Of a stretch of 64,000 nucleotides of DNA, positions 24,685 to 32,961 are shown in pieces (position 1 is the first letter of the stretch; each line of letters opens with the position of its first letter). The notes below the pieces were generated by a model that saw only the letters and a list, made by a program, of their open reading frames with translations, did not search any database and had not been told where the DNA came from. The position numbers were made by a program, and so were the translations under genes. Source of the DNA: CAWGUU01 sp963825765 (GTDB taxonomy: Bacteria > Actinomycetota > Acidimicrobiia > Acidimicrobiales > AC-14); contig CAWGUU010000018.1 in NCBI GenBank assembly GCA_963825765.1, positions 1 to 64,000 of the forward strand, written 5' to 3'.

Positions 24685-26195
24685 TCCTGCAGCTGGCCCA
24701 GGCGGTGGTCCCGTTCAAGGCGCCGACGCTCGACTACCACGCGCTCGCCCCGGAGATCGTCCTCAGCGTCGTGCTGGTGGCGGTGCTGCTGGCCGACGTC
24801 CTGCTCGACGACTCCAAGAAATGGGTCATACCCAGCATCGCCAGCTTCGGGCTGCTGGCCACCATGATCCCGATCATCACCCTGGCGCTCTACGGCGACG
24901 ACGTGCGGTCGATGCTGGGTGGCGCCTACGTGGTCGACAACTTCGCCCTGGTGTTCAAGGGGCTGTTCGTCGGCGTCGGCTACGTGGTCCTGCTGATGTC
25001 GACCACCTACGTCGAGGAGGGCGACTACTACGAGGGGGAGTTCTACTTCCTCCTGCTGGCCTCGATCTTCGGCATGGTCGTGATGGGCTCGTCCCGCGAC
25101 CTCATCAGCATCTTCGTGGCCCTGGAGACGCTCTCCATCCCCGCCTACATCCTGGCCGGCTGGCGCAAGCGTGACCTCAAGAGCAACGAGGCGTCGCTGA
25201 AGTACTACCTGCTGGGAGTCCTGGCGTCGGCGGTGATGCTCTACGGCATGTCGCTCGTCTACGGCGCCACCGGCACCACGATCCTCGTGCGCATCGGCGA
25301 GCAGATCGAGGGAAGCGCCACGGCGGTGCCGCTGGCCACCTTCGCCATCCTGTTCATCATCGTCGGCTTCGCCTTCAAGGTCTCGGCCGTCCCGTTCCAC
25401 TTCTGGGCTCCCGACACCTACGAGGGTGCCCCCACGCCGGTCACGGCCTTCCTCTCCGTGGGGTCGAAGACGGCGGGGTTCGTGGCCCTCTTCGAGCTCG
25501 TCTTCATCGGCTTCTTCGGGCGCTCGGAGGTCTGGGCCCCACTGTTCGGAATTCTCGCCGTCCTCACCATGACGGTCGGGAACCTGATCGCGCTGCGCCA
25601 GACCAACATCGTGCGCATGCTGGCCTACTCGTCGATCGCCCAGGCCGGCTACATCCTCGTCCCGTTCGCGGTGGCCGGCACGAGCATGGCCGCGGCCAAG
25701 AGCTCGATGACGGCGGGCGTCGTCTACCTGCTCATCTACGCGGCGATGAACCTCGGCGCCTTCACGATCGTCATGGCCGTCGCCCGCAAGACCCGGTCGG
25801 GGGACATCTCCTCCTACGGCGGGCTGTTCTCCTACGCCCCCGGTCTGGCCGTGCTGATGACGATCTTCCTGTTCTCCCTCGCCGGCATCCCGCCGCTCGC
25901 TGGCGCGTGGGCCAAGATCTTCATCTTCCGGGCCGTGCTCGACGCCGGCACGTCGTGGGCGATCGCCCTCGGAGTCGTCGCCGCGGTGAACTCGGTGATC
26001 GCCCTCTTCTACTACTCGGCGGTGGCCAAGGAGATGTGGATGAGCCCCGTCCCCGAGGGCCAGGAGGCGGCGCCGATCCGGGTGCCGGCGTCGCTGGTGG
26101 CGGCCCTGGGGATCACCTCGTCGATCGTCGTGGTGGTGGGCGTCTACCCCCAGATCCTCGCCCGCTTCGGCGACCTGGCGTCGCTGGTGCGATAG
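24681..26195 (+). CDS. nuoN: NADH-quinone oxidoreductase subunit N (second nuo operon)
   Basis: The 504-residue membrane subunit has LETLSIPAYILAGWRKRD, FHFWAPDTYEGAPTPVT and VRMLAYSSIAQAGY. It lacks the long low-complexity loop of the first NuoN. Its ATG overlaps the nuoM stop by 4 nt. It closes the 11-gene complex I set, and the methyltransferase gene follows after 66 bp on the same strand. Confidence 0.96.
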   Translation: MILQLAQAVVPFKAPTLDYHALAPEIVLSVVLVAVLLADVLLDDSKKWVIPSIASFGLLATMIPIITLALYGDDVRSMLGGAYVVDNFALVFKGLFVGVGYVVLLMSTTYVEEGDYYEGEFYFLLLASIFGMVVMGSSRDLISIFVALETLSIPAYILAGWRKRDLKSNEASLKYYLLGVLASAVMLYGMSLVYGATGTTILVRIGEQIEGSATAVPLATFAILFIIVGFAFKVSAVPFHFWAPDTYEGAPTPVTAFLSVGSKTAGFVALFELVFIGFFGRSEVWAPLFGILAVLTMTVGNLIALRQTNIVRMLAYSSIAQAGYILVPFAVAGTSMAAAKSSMTAGVVYLLIYAAMNLGAFTIVMAVARKTRSGDISSYGGLFSYAPGLAVLMTIFLFSLAGIPPLAGAWAKIFIFRAVLDAGTSWAIALGVVAAVNSVIALFYYSAVAKEMWMSPVPEGQEAAPIRVPASLVAALGITSSIVVVVGVYPQILARFGDLASLVR

Positions 26196-26261
26196 AGCTG
26201 CCGGTCGGGGATCGTCCTGTCGGCGATGTGAGTTGCCGACCTGGCTCGGCGGCGCGGGCCG

Positions 26262-27245
26262 GTGCGCTTCGACCGGGTGGTCGAGCTGGCGTTGTACGAC
26301 GCCGACGGCGGTTTCTACGAGCAGGGTGGCGGCGCCGGTCGTGGCGGCGCCGATTTCATCACCAGTCCCGAGGTGGGGCCACTGTTCGGTACCGTCCTCG
26401 CCGGCGCGCTGGACGGCTGGTGGCGGGAGCTGGGTAAGCCCGACCCGTACGTCGTCGTGGAGGTGGGGGCGGGCACGGGCACGCTGGCGGCCGCGGTCCT
26501 GGCCGCCGCTCCGGACTGCTCGCCGGCCCTGCGCTACATGCCGGTGGAGCGTTCCGCGGCCCTGCGCGCACGGGCCAGGCCGGGGCTGGAGATGCGGGCC
26601 GAGCCGCCACTAGGCCCCTTCGACGGGGTCGTGGTGGCCAACGAGCTTCTCGACAACCTGCCCTTCCGGCTCCTGGAGCGCACGCCCTCGGGTTGGGACG
26701 AGGTGTTCGTCGGCGCCGACCTGGTGGAGGAGCTTCAGCCGGCAGACGATGCAGCGGCGGCCGAGGCCGTGCGGCTGGGGCCGGGCGCAGCCGTCGGCGC
26801 CCGGATCCCCCTCCAGCACCAGGCCCGGGACTGGCTCGTCGACGCCCTGTCGAGGCTTCGCCGGGGCAGGGTGGTGGTCGTCGACTACATGGACACCACG
26901 CCGTCGATGGCCGGCCGCCCGTGGAGCGAATGGGTCCGGACCTACCGCGGCCACGGCCGTGCCGGCGGTCCGCTGGAAGGGCTCGGCACCGCCGACATCA
27001 CCTGCGAGGTGGCGCTCGACCAGCTGGCCGCGGTCCGCGCTCCCGACGAGGACCGCACCCAGGCCGAGTTCCTCGGCGCCCATGGCATCCAACGCCTCGT
27101 CGAGGTGGCCCATGCCGAGTGGCTCGAGCGGGCTGCCATCGGCGACCTCCGGGCCCTGAAGGCCAGGAGCCGGGTGACCGAGGCCGCCGCCCTCACTGAT
27201 CCGTCCGGGCTGGGGGCGTTCAGGGTCCTGGAATGGCGGGTCTGA
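26262..27245 (+). CDS. MidA/NDUFAF7-family SAM-dependent methyltransferase
   Basis: The 327-residue product fits COG1565 (MidA/NDUFAF7): FDRVVELALYDADGGFY, FITSPEVGPLFG, the SAM motif VVEVGAGTGTLAAAV, and VVVANELLDNLPFRLL, the catalytic-region motif. In mitochondria NDUFAF7 dimethylates an Arg of the NuoD homologue during complex I assembly. The position just after nuoN makes the same job likely here, an inference from gene order. The GTG at 26262 begins slightly inside the usual N-terminus; a non-canonical CTG at 26241 would add seven residues. Confidence 0.88.
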   Translation: MRFDRVVELALYDADGGFYEQGGGAGRGGADFITSPEVGPLFGTVLAGALDGWWRELGKPDPYVVVEVGAGTGTLAAAVLAAAPDCSPALRYMPVERSAALRARARPGLEMRAEPPLGPFDGVVVANELLDNLPFRLLERTPSGWDEVFVGADLVEELQPADDAAAAEAVRLGPGAAVGARIPLQHQARDWLVDALSRLRRGRVVVVDYMDTTPSMAGRPWSEWVRTYRGHGRAGGPLEGLGTADITCEVALDQLAAVRAPDEDRTQAEFLGAHGIQRLVEVAHAEWLERAAIGDLRALKARSRVTEAAALTDPSGLGAFRVLEWRV

Positions 27246-27250
27246 TCCCG

Positions 27251-27286
27251 AAAGCCTGCTCTAAACTCCGAAAAGCCTGCTCTAAA
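27251..27286 (+). promoter_or_regulatory. 21-bp-spaced direct repeat upstream of acs
   Basis: AAAGCCTGCTCTAAA occurs perfectly at 27251-27265 and 27272-27286, a 21-bp period (two helical turns). A third CCGAAAG start follows at 27289. Same-face repeats 35-70 bp before the acs start suggest an activator or repressor site. A weak -10 (TAGGCT, 27307-27312) lies downstream and acs has no ribosome binding site, so a leaderless mRNA is possible. Confidence 0.5.
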
Positions 27287-27320
27287 TTCCGAAAGACAGT
27301 GGCCGATAGGCTCCCGGGAC

Positions 27321-29282
27321 ATGGCTGACCCGGCGACCATCGAGGCGTACTACCTCGAGGACCGCACCTTCCCGCCCTCCGAGGAGTTCAAGAAGAACGC
27401 CCTCGTCGTCGACAACTCCATGCACGAGGAGGCCGAGACCGACTTCGAGGGCTTCTGGGCCCGGCAGGCGGCCGAGCTCCTCGACTGGGACTCCGAGTGG
27501 GACACCATCCTGGAGTGGGAGCTGCCGTTCGCCAAATGGTTCGTCGGCGGCACGCTGAACGCCTCGGCCAACTGCGTCGACCGCCACGTGGCCGCCGGCA
27601 AGGGCGACAAGGTCGCCTTCCACTGGGAGGGCGAGCCCGGCGACACCCGCACCATCACCTACGCCGACCTGTGCGAGGAGGTGCAGAAGTTCGCCAACGT
27701 CCTGAAGTCGCTGGGCGTGGCCAAGGGTGACAGGGTCAACGTCTACCTGCCGATGATCCCCGAGCTGCCGGTGGCGATGCTGGCCTGCGCCCGGATCGGG
27801 GCGGCCCACTCCGTGGTCTTCGGCGGGTTCTCGTCCGACGCCTTGCGTGACCGGATCAACGACGCCGAGGCCAAGGTGCTGGTGACCGCCGACGGCGGGT
27901 GGCGGCGGGGCAAGGCGGTACCGCTCAAGGACAACGCCGACGCCGCCGTCGAGGGGACGCCCACCATCGAGCACGTGGTGGTGGTCAAGCGCACCGGGGC
28001 CGACGTGGCGTGGGTCGAGGGCCGAGACCAGTGGTACGCCGACCTCATGGAGGGCGCCTCCGCCGACTGCCCGGCCGAGCCGATGGACTCGGAGCAGCTC
28101 CTGTACCTGCTCTACACGTCAGGCACCACGGCCAAGCCCAAGGGCCTCATGCACACCACCGGCGGGTACCTCACCCAGGTCGCCTTCACCCACAAGTACG
28201 TCTTCGACCACCACCCCGACACCGACGTGTACTGGTGCGCGGCCGACATCGGCTGGGTCACCGGCCACAGCTACATCGTCTACGGCCCGCTGGCCAACGG
28301 GGCCACGTCGATCCTGTACGAGGGCAGCCCCGACTTCCCCGAACGTGACCGGTGGTGGTCGATCGTCGAGCGCTACAAGGCGACGATCCTCTACACCGCC
28401 CCCACCGCCATCCGCACGTTCATGAAGTGGGGCGCGGAGTTCCCGGCGGGGCGCGACCTGTCGTCGCTCCGGGTGCTCGGGTCGGTGGGCGAGCCCATCA
28501 ACCCCGAGGCGTGGATGTGGTACTCGGAGAACATCGGCGGCGGTCGTTGCCCGGTGGTCGACACCTGGTGGCAGACCGAGACGGGCGCCATCCTCATCTC
28601 ACCCCTCCCCGGGGCGACGACCACCAAACCGGGTTCGGCCACGTTTCCGCTCCCGGGGATCGCCGCCGAGGTGGTGGACGAGAAGGGCAACTGCGTGGCA
28701 GAGGGGGGTGGGTACCTCACCCTCACCCGGCCCTGGCCGAGCATGCTCCGGGGCATCTACGGCGACCCCGAGCGCTACCACCGGACGTACTGGTCACGCT
28801 TCGAGGGCCGCTACTTCGCCGGCGACGGGGCCAAGATCGACGCCGACGGCTACCTGTGGCTGCTCGGCCGGGTCGACGACGTGATGAACATCTCCGGACA
28901 CCGGATATCGACCGCGGAGGTGGAGTCGGCGCTGGTCCACCACCCCTCGGTGGCGGAGGCGGCGGTCGTCGGGGCCAAGGACGCCACCACCGGCCAGGCC
29001 ATCATCGCCTTCGTCACGCTGAAGGGCGACGTGGAGGCCGACGCCGAGCACGGCGAGGCCCTCCGGCAGCACGTGGCCCAGAAGATCGGCCACATCGCCC
29101 GGCCCAAGACGGTGATCTTCACCGACGACCTGCCCAAGACCCGCAGCGGCAAGATCATGCGCCGGCTTCTCCAGGACGTGGCCGAGGGCCGAGATCTGGG
29201 CGACACGACCACCCTTGCCGACGCCGGCGTGGTGGAGGAGATCAAGAAGCGGGCCAACGCCGGCGCGGGCGATCAGGATTAA
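27321..29282 (+). CDS. acs: Acetyl-coenzyme A synthetase
   Basis: The 653-residue enzyme makes acetyl-CoA from acetate, ATP and CoA through acetyl-AMP. Adenylate-forming motifs are complete: YTSGTTAKPKGLMHTTGG (P-loop), the DTWWQTETG core, and the C-terminal PKTRSGKIMRRLL with the catalytic Lys that is often acetylated for control. The length is normal for Acs. The N-terminus EAYYLEDRTFPPSEEF fits the family. The HAD gene starts immediately after its stop. Confidence 0.95.
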   Translation: MADPATIEAYYLEDRTFPPSEEFKKNALVVDNSMHEEAETDFEGFWARQAAELLDWDSEWDTILEWELPFAKWFVGGTLNASANCVDRHVAAGKGDKVAFHWEGEPGDTRTITYADLCEEVQKFANVLKSLGVAKGDRVNVYLPMIPELPVAMLACARIGAAHSVVFGGFSSDALRDRINDAEAKVLVTADGGWRRGKAVPLKDNADAAVEGTPTIEHVVVVKRTGADVAWVEGRDQWYADLMEGASADCPAEPMDSEQLLYLLYTSGTTAKPKGLMHTTGGYLTQVAFTHKYVFDHHPDTDVYWCAADIGWVTGHSYIVYGPLANGATSILYEGSPDFPERDRWWSIVERYKATILYTAPTAIRTFMKWGAEFPAGRDLSSLRVLGSVGEPINPEAWMWYSENIGGGRCPVVDTWWQTETGAILISPLPGATTTKPGSATFPLPGIAAEVVDEKGNCVAEGGGYLTLTRPWPSMLRGIYGDPERYHRTYWSRFEGRYFAGDGAKIDADGYLWLLGRVDDVMNISGHRISTAEVESALVHHPSVAEAAVVGAKDATTGQAIIAFVTLKGDVEADAEHGEALRQHVAQKIGHIARPKTVIFTDDLPKTRSGKIMRRLLQDVAEGRDLGDTTTLADAGVVEEIKKRANAGAGDQD

Positions 29283-29822
29283 GTGTCGCAAGGAGCAGAG
29301 AAGCCGGGGCCGGAGGAGGACGTCGAGCTGCAGATCCCCTCCCACTGGGAATGGCGGGACGGCCCTGTCGAACCGGGCCCGGCCGTCGTCTTCGACATCG
29401 ACGGCGTGCTCTCCGACGCCACCAACCGCCAGCACTTCCTCGAGGGGGAGGGCGACAAGAAGGACTGGCGGGGGTTCTTCGACGCCTGCGGCGACGACCC
29501 GCTCCTCGAGGACGTGGCCGGGCTGGTCGAGGTGATCGACCGCGACCTCACCGTCGTCCTCCTCACCGGCCGGCCCGTGCGGGTGCAGCCGGCCACGCTG
29601 GCCTGGCTGGAGCGCTACGGCGTGCGCTGGGACCTGCTGATCATGCGCAACCGGGGCGACTACTCGACCGCCCCGGAGTTCAAGCGCCAGACCGTCGGCG
29701 AGCTGCGGGAACGGGGCTTCGACCTCCGCCTGGCCTTCGAGGACGACGTCCGCAACCGGGACATGTTCAAGAGCGAGGGCGTGCGCTGCGTGTACATCCA
29801 CTCCGGCTACTACGAGAACTGA
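29283..29822 (+). CDS. Small HAD-family phosphatase
   Basis: The 179-residue protein has the HAD motifs: VVFDIDGVLSD (nucleophile Asp and acid/base Asp), LLTGRP (Thr of motif II), the Lys of EFKRQTV, and AFEDDVRNRD (motif IV). The fold resembles the phosphatase domain of polynucleotide kinase-like proteins, but no kinase domain is present. The GTG at 29283 directly follows the acs stop, so the two are co-translated. Substrate unknown; acting on a small phosphorylated metabolite is likely for the family. Confidence 0.8.
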   Translation: MSQGAEKPGPEEDVELQIPSHWEWRDGPVEPGPAVVFDIDGVLSDATNRQHFLEGEGDKKDWRGFFDACGDDPLLEDVAGLVEVIDRDLTVVLLTGRPVRVQPATLAWLERYGVRWDLLIMRNRGDYSTAPEFKRQTVGELRERGFDLRLAFEDDVRNRDMFKSEGVRCVYIHSGYYEN

Positions 29823-29904
29823 CACGTTCGGGCGCCACGAGAACTGGTCCCGGCCCGGCGGGTGCGCGGGGCCAGGGCTCGTCTGGTTCCACTCGACTGG
29901 CTGT

Positions 29905-29952
29905 TTCTGCTCGCGCAATTCCGCCATATAGCCGGTACTTTCGCGAGCAGAA
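29905..29952. repeat. Dispersed hairpin repeat, copy C
   Basis: Arms TTCTGCTCGCG (29905-29915) and CGCGAGCAGAA (29942-29952) are perfect complements. Inside is CCGCCATATAGCCGG, a near palindrome with the CATATAG core of copy A, then ACTTT. It sits in the 245-bp spacer between the HAD gene and htpX. Arms differ wholly from copies A and B, yet pairing is kept. Confidence 0.65.
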
Positions 29953-30067
29953 CCTGCCTGCCGGTCCCGATTCCTGGCGCCCCGTGGTCCCTAAGGGACG
30001 ATCTTCCGGCGAAGACCCGGAACGCGCGCCGGGGCCGGAACGTTACAGAGGGAGACAAGGAGCAGAA

Positions 30068-30919
30068 GTGAGCAAGAACACAGCCAAGACGTACGTGCTG
30101 ATGGCAGGCCTCGGCGGCATGCTGGTGCTGGTGGGGTCGATCTTCGGCCGGGTCGGCACGATCATCGGCCTCCTCATCGGCCTGGCGTTCGTCGGGGGGT
30201 CCTACTGGTTCTCGGACAAGTTGGCCATCAAATCGGCCAAGGCGGTGCCGGTGACCGAGGCGGAGATGCCCGAGTACTACAGGATCGTCCGCGAGCTCAG
30301 CACCGAGGCAGGCATGCCGATGCCGGCCCTGTACGTCACCCCCGACCTCCAGCCCAACGCCTTCGCCACCGGGCGGAACCCCCAGCACGCCGCGGTCGCG
30401 GTGACACGGGGCATCCTCAACATCCTCGACTGGGACGAGCTTCGCGGCGTGCTGGCCCACGAGCTCAGCCACGTCGGCAACCGCGACATCCTGATCGGCT
30501 CGGTGGCCGCCGCGGTGGCCATGGGCATCACCTTCGTGGCCCGGATGGCCATGTGGGGTGCCATGTTCGGCGGCGGCGGCGATGACGACGACACCAACCC
30601 CCTTGCCATGCTGGCCTTCGCCTTGCTCGCCCCTCTCGCCGCCGCAGTGCTGCAGATGTCGCTGAGCAGGAGCCGCGAGTACGAGGCCGACCGTGCCGGG
30701 GCCCGGCTGATCCACGACGGCGAGCCGCTGGCCCGGGCGCTGGCCAAGCTCGATCGGGGTGCGAGGGCGATCCCGATGGCCGTGGATCCCACCCAGGCCT
30801 CGAAGTACATCGTCAACCCGCTGAGTGGACGCAAGGTGCAGTTCGCCAACCTGTTCTCCACCCACCCTCCGATGGAGGAGCGGATCGCCCGCCTCCGGGC
30901 ACGGGCGTGGCAGGAATAG
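30068..30919 (+). CDS. htpX: HtpX-type membrane zinc metalloprotease (M48)
   Basis: The 283-residue protein has two N-terminal helices, the HELSH zinc site (AHELSHVGNRD), a second helix pair interrupted by GGGGDDDD, the third zinc ligand in REYEADRAG, and the C-terminal STHPPMEERI. These are all hallmarks of HtpX, which degrades damaged membrane proteins. The GTG at 30068 follows AAGGAG at good spacing. The length is normal. Confidence 0.94.
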   Translation: MSKNTAKTYVLMAGLGGMLVLVGSIFGRVGTIIGLLIGLAFVGGSYWFSDKLAIKSAKAVPVTEAEMPEYYRIVRELSTEAGMPMPALYVTPDLQPNAFATGRNPQHAAVAVTRGILNILDWDELRGVLAHELSHVGNRDILIGSVAAAVAMGITFVARMAMWGAMFGGGGDDDDTNPLAMLAFALLAPLAAAVLQMSLSRSREYEADRAGARLIHDGEPLARALAKLDRGARAIPMAVDPTQASKYIVNPLSGRKVQFANLFSTHPPMEERIARLRARAWQE

Positions 30920-30961
30920 GTAGGACGTAGGCATAGGTAGGACGAAGGCCTGAGAGTTCTC

Positions 30962-31028
30962 GCCCGGTTCCGGCTGCGGGCAGGAACCGGGCGTCCCGGC
31001 GGCGAAAGGGTAGGGGTCGCGCCTACCC
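30962..31028 (+). promoter_or_regulatory. Structured leader of the M23 peptidase gene
   Basis: GCCCGGTTCC (30962-30971) and GGAACCGGGC (30983-30992) form a perfect 10-bp stem. GGGTAGG (31008-31014) and CCTACCC (31022-31028) form a second one ending 14 bp before the start codon. A 12-bp direct repeat ATAGGTAGGACG (30916, 30933) precedes them. It could be a riboswitch-like leader, since actinobacterial wall-hydrolase genes often carry c-di-AMP (ydaO) riboswitches, but I do not see the diagnostic ydaO motifs. Confidence 0.4.
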
Positions 31029-31042
31029 GCATCCGTTCGCTG

Positions 31043-32176
31043 GTGGTCCTCGTCCCGGTCGTCCTACTCCTGACGGTCAGCGGGCTTCCCGTGGCGCGGG
31101 CCCAGACGGCCCCGCCGACGCCGCCGACAACGGTGAAGGGACTGCTGGAGGACATCCTCTCCAGGCTCATTCCCCCGACGCCCCCTCCGCCTCCGCCCAC
31201 CACGGCCGTCCCACCGGAGCCGGCGCCCGAACCCGCCCCGGACCCGGCGGCCGATGCGGGCCCGACGACGACGGAGCCCGGCACCATCCCACCCGAGTTC
31301 CTGCCGATCATCAACTCCCTGCGCAAGTCCGGCCCTCGGAACAACTCCGCCCTCCTGGACGCCCTGCGGAGCCTCGAGGACCTGGGCCTGACCAGCGAGG
31401 AGGTGGCCCTGCTGGGATCGGGCCAGTTCCCGGTGGCCGGCCCGGTCAGCTACACCGACGACTGGCACGATGCCCGCTTCGGCCCGCCGTTCCACCTCCA
31501 CCAGGGCACCGACATCTTCGCGGCCCGGGGGACCCCCATCCGGGCCATGGAGGCCGGTGTCGTCTCGTTCACCGACGGGGGCCTGGGCGGCAAGGGCGCC
31601 TATCTCAACGCGGTGGGCGGCACCAGCTACTACATGGCCCATCTGAACGGCTACCCCCGGGACGTGTCGAGCGGATCGCGGGTGAACCAGGGAGACGTGA
31701 TCGGCTTCGTCGGCAGCACGGGGAACGCCGAGGGCGGCTCACCGCACCTGCACTTCGAGATCCGTCCCGGCGGCGGCGAGGCCACCAACCCCAAGCCCAT
31801 CCTCGACCGCTGGCTGGACGAGGCGCTCGAGGCCGTGCCGACCCTGCTGGCCTCGTTCAACATCAACGTGCCTCGCGCCGTCACCGCGGCCGGCATGCTG
31901 CGCCGGTTCGAGGGCGGGATGTACTCCGGTTCGGGCCAGACGGCGGTCGCGCCGCTGCTGTGGGCGTCGTCGGTCAGCGCGGGCGGGGGAACGCTACGGC
32001 TGGCCGAGCTGGTGGCCATGCGCATGGCCAGCCGGATCGACTGGGACGGGCGCACCAGCGTGCAGGAGCTCCAGGCGCAGTCGCTCAGGGACGCCCGGGC
32101 GGTCGCCGGCTCGGTGCTGGCGCCGGTGACGCCGACCGTGGTGATGCGACTGCTGGGGCCGGGCCTCAGTCCCTGA
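31043..32176 (+). CDS. Secreted M23-family (LytM) peptidase
   Basis: The 377-residue protein starts with a signal peptide (VVLLLTVSGLPVARAQ), then a Pro/Thr-rich spacer, a helical segment, and a LytM domain with zinc ligands in HQGTDIF and PHLHFEI. It probably cuts peptidoglycan cross-bridges or activates amidases outside the membrane. About 120 C-terminal residues follow the catalytic domain and are unassigned. The GTG at 31043 gives a short n-region; the frame is open upstream (with RIRS before it), so a slightly longer start is possible. It overlaps the yajQ end by 11 bp. Confidence 0.85.
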   Translation: MVLVPVVLLLTVSGLPVARAQTAPPTPPTTVKGLLEDILSRLIPPTPPPPPPTTAVPPEPAPEPAPDPAADAGPTTTEPGTIPPEFLPIINSLRKSGPRNNSALLDALRSLEDLGLTSEEVALLGSGQFPVAGPVSYTDDWHDARFGPPFHLHQGTDIFAARGTPIRAMEAGVVSFTDGGLGGKGAYLNAVGGTSYYMAHLNGYPRDVSSGSRVNQGDVIGFVGSTGNAEGGSPHLHFEIRPGGGEATNPKPILDRWLDEALEAVPTLLASFNINVPRAVTAAGMLRRFEGGMYSGSGQTAVAPLLWASSVSAGGGTLRLAELVAMRMASRIDWDGRTSVQELQAQSLRDARAVAGSVLAPVTPTVVMRLLGPGLSP

Positions 32177-32654
32177 AGTTCTTGAACTGGAGGGGGACCC
32201 CGAAATCCTCCTCTTTCAGCGCCGCGATCACGGCCTGAAGGTCGTCCCGCTTCTTGCCCGACACGCGGACCTGGTCGCCCTGGGTCTGCGACGACACGCC
32301 CTTGACGCCGCGGGCCTTGATGAACTTGTTCACCTCGCGGGCCTTGACGTCGCTGATCCCGGCGTTGATCGATACCGTCTGGCGCACCGTGCCCTTGGCC
32401 GCGTCCTCGACGGTGCCGTATTCGAGGGCCTTGAGCGACACCGACCGGCGGACCAGCTTCTCCTCCAGCACCTGGGAGAGCGCCTTCATGCGGTCGGCGG
32501 TGGCCGACGTCAGCCGGATCTCCCCGTCGCCGAGCTCGATGCTCGACCCGGTGTCCTTGAAGTCGAAGCGGGTGCCGACCTCCCGCTGGGCCTGGTCGAC
32601 GGCATTGCGGACCTCCTGCAGGTCCACCTCGGAAACCACGTCGAAGGTGGGCAT
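32166..32654 (-). CDS. yajQ: YajQ-family nucleotide-binding protein
   Basis: The 162-residue protein has the YajQ start PTFDVVSEVDLQEVRNAVDQ, followed by TRFDFKDTGSSIEL and the end VPLQFKNFRD. The family binds c-di-GMP or nucleic acids and has a duplicated ferredoxin-like fold. Length is typical. The ATG at 32654 fits homologues; the frame extends upstream across tRNA-Tyr, which is not coding. Confidence 0.92.
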   Translation of the reverse strand: MPTFDVVSEVDLQEVRNAVDQAQREVGTRFDFKDTGSSIELGDGEIRLTSATADRMKALSQVLEEKLVRRSVSLKALEYGTVEDAAKGTVRQTVSINAGISDVKAREVNKFIKARGVKGVSSQTQGDQVRVSGKKRDDLQAVIAALKEEDFGVPLQFKNFRD

Positions 32655-32683
32655 CACCCAAACGGTATCGTGGAATCTCCGAT

Positions 32684-32765
32684 GGGTCGGTGCCCGAGCG
32701 GCCAAAGGGAGCAGACTGTAAATCTGCCGGCACAGCCTACGGAGGTTCGAATCCTCCCCGGCCCA
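32684..32765 (+). tRNA. tRNA-Tyr (GTA)
   Basis: It folds as a class II tRNA of 82 nt. Acceptor GGGTCGG (32684-32690) pairs with CCGGCCC (32758-32764), with one G-U pair. The anticodon stem GCAGA/TCTGC encloses CTGTAAA, anticodon GTA (32718-32720). A long variable arm follows, and the T stem GGAGG/CCTCC holds TTCGAAT. Discriminator A at 32765; CCA is not encoded. The mobile element begins just downstream. Confidence 0.95.
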
Positions 32766-32860
32766 CGCAGGGAGCGTCACAAGTTGGCGGCTCCTACGTT
32801 CACAAGATGTGCGGCCGAAGGGGCGGCCGCCACGTCGTCGTTGGTTTCGGGTCGCGCAGG

Positions 32861-32887
32861 GACCCTCCTGGGTCGCCAGGAGGGGTC
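32861..32887 (-). terminator. Strong hairpin after the transposase gene
   Basis: GACCCTCCTGG (32861-32871) pairs with CCAGGAGGGGTC (32876-32887), one bulged G, GTCG loop. It lies 75 bp beyond the transposase stop and 96 bp from tRNA-Tyr, so it may insulate the two convergent transcripts or mark the element's edge. Confidence 0.45.
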
Positions 32888-32961
32888 TCGTCGATCCACG
32901 GGGTCGCGGATAACCCGCCTGCCGGCGGGACAGGCGTCGGGCGTCGCCGCCGCTCTTGGAT

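Noticed and set aside
30940..30970. Glycine-riboswitch-like CCTGAGAGTT motif
   Set aside because: It matches only the 3' consensus on the minus strand, points into the end of htpX, and the paired GGAGAG part is missing.
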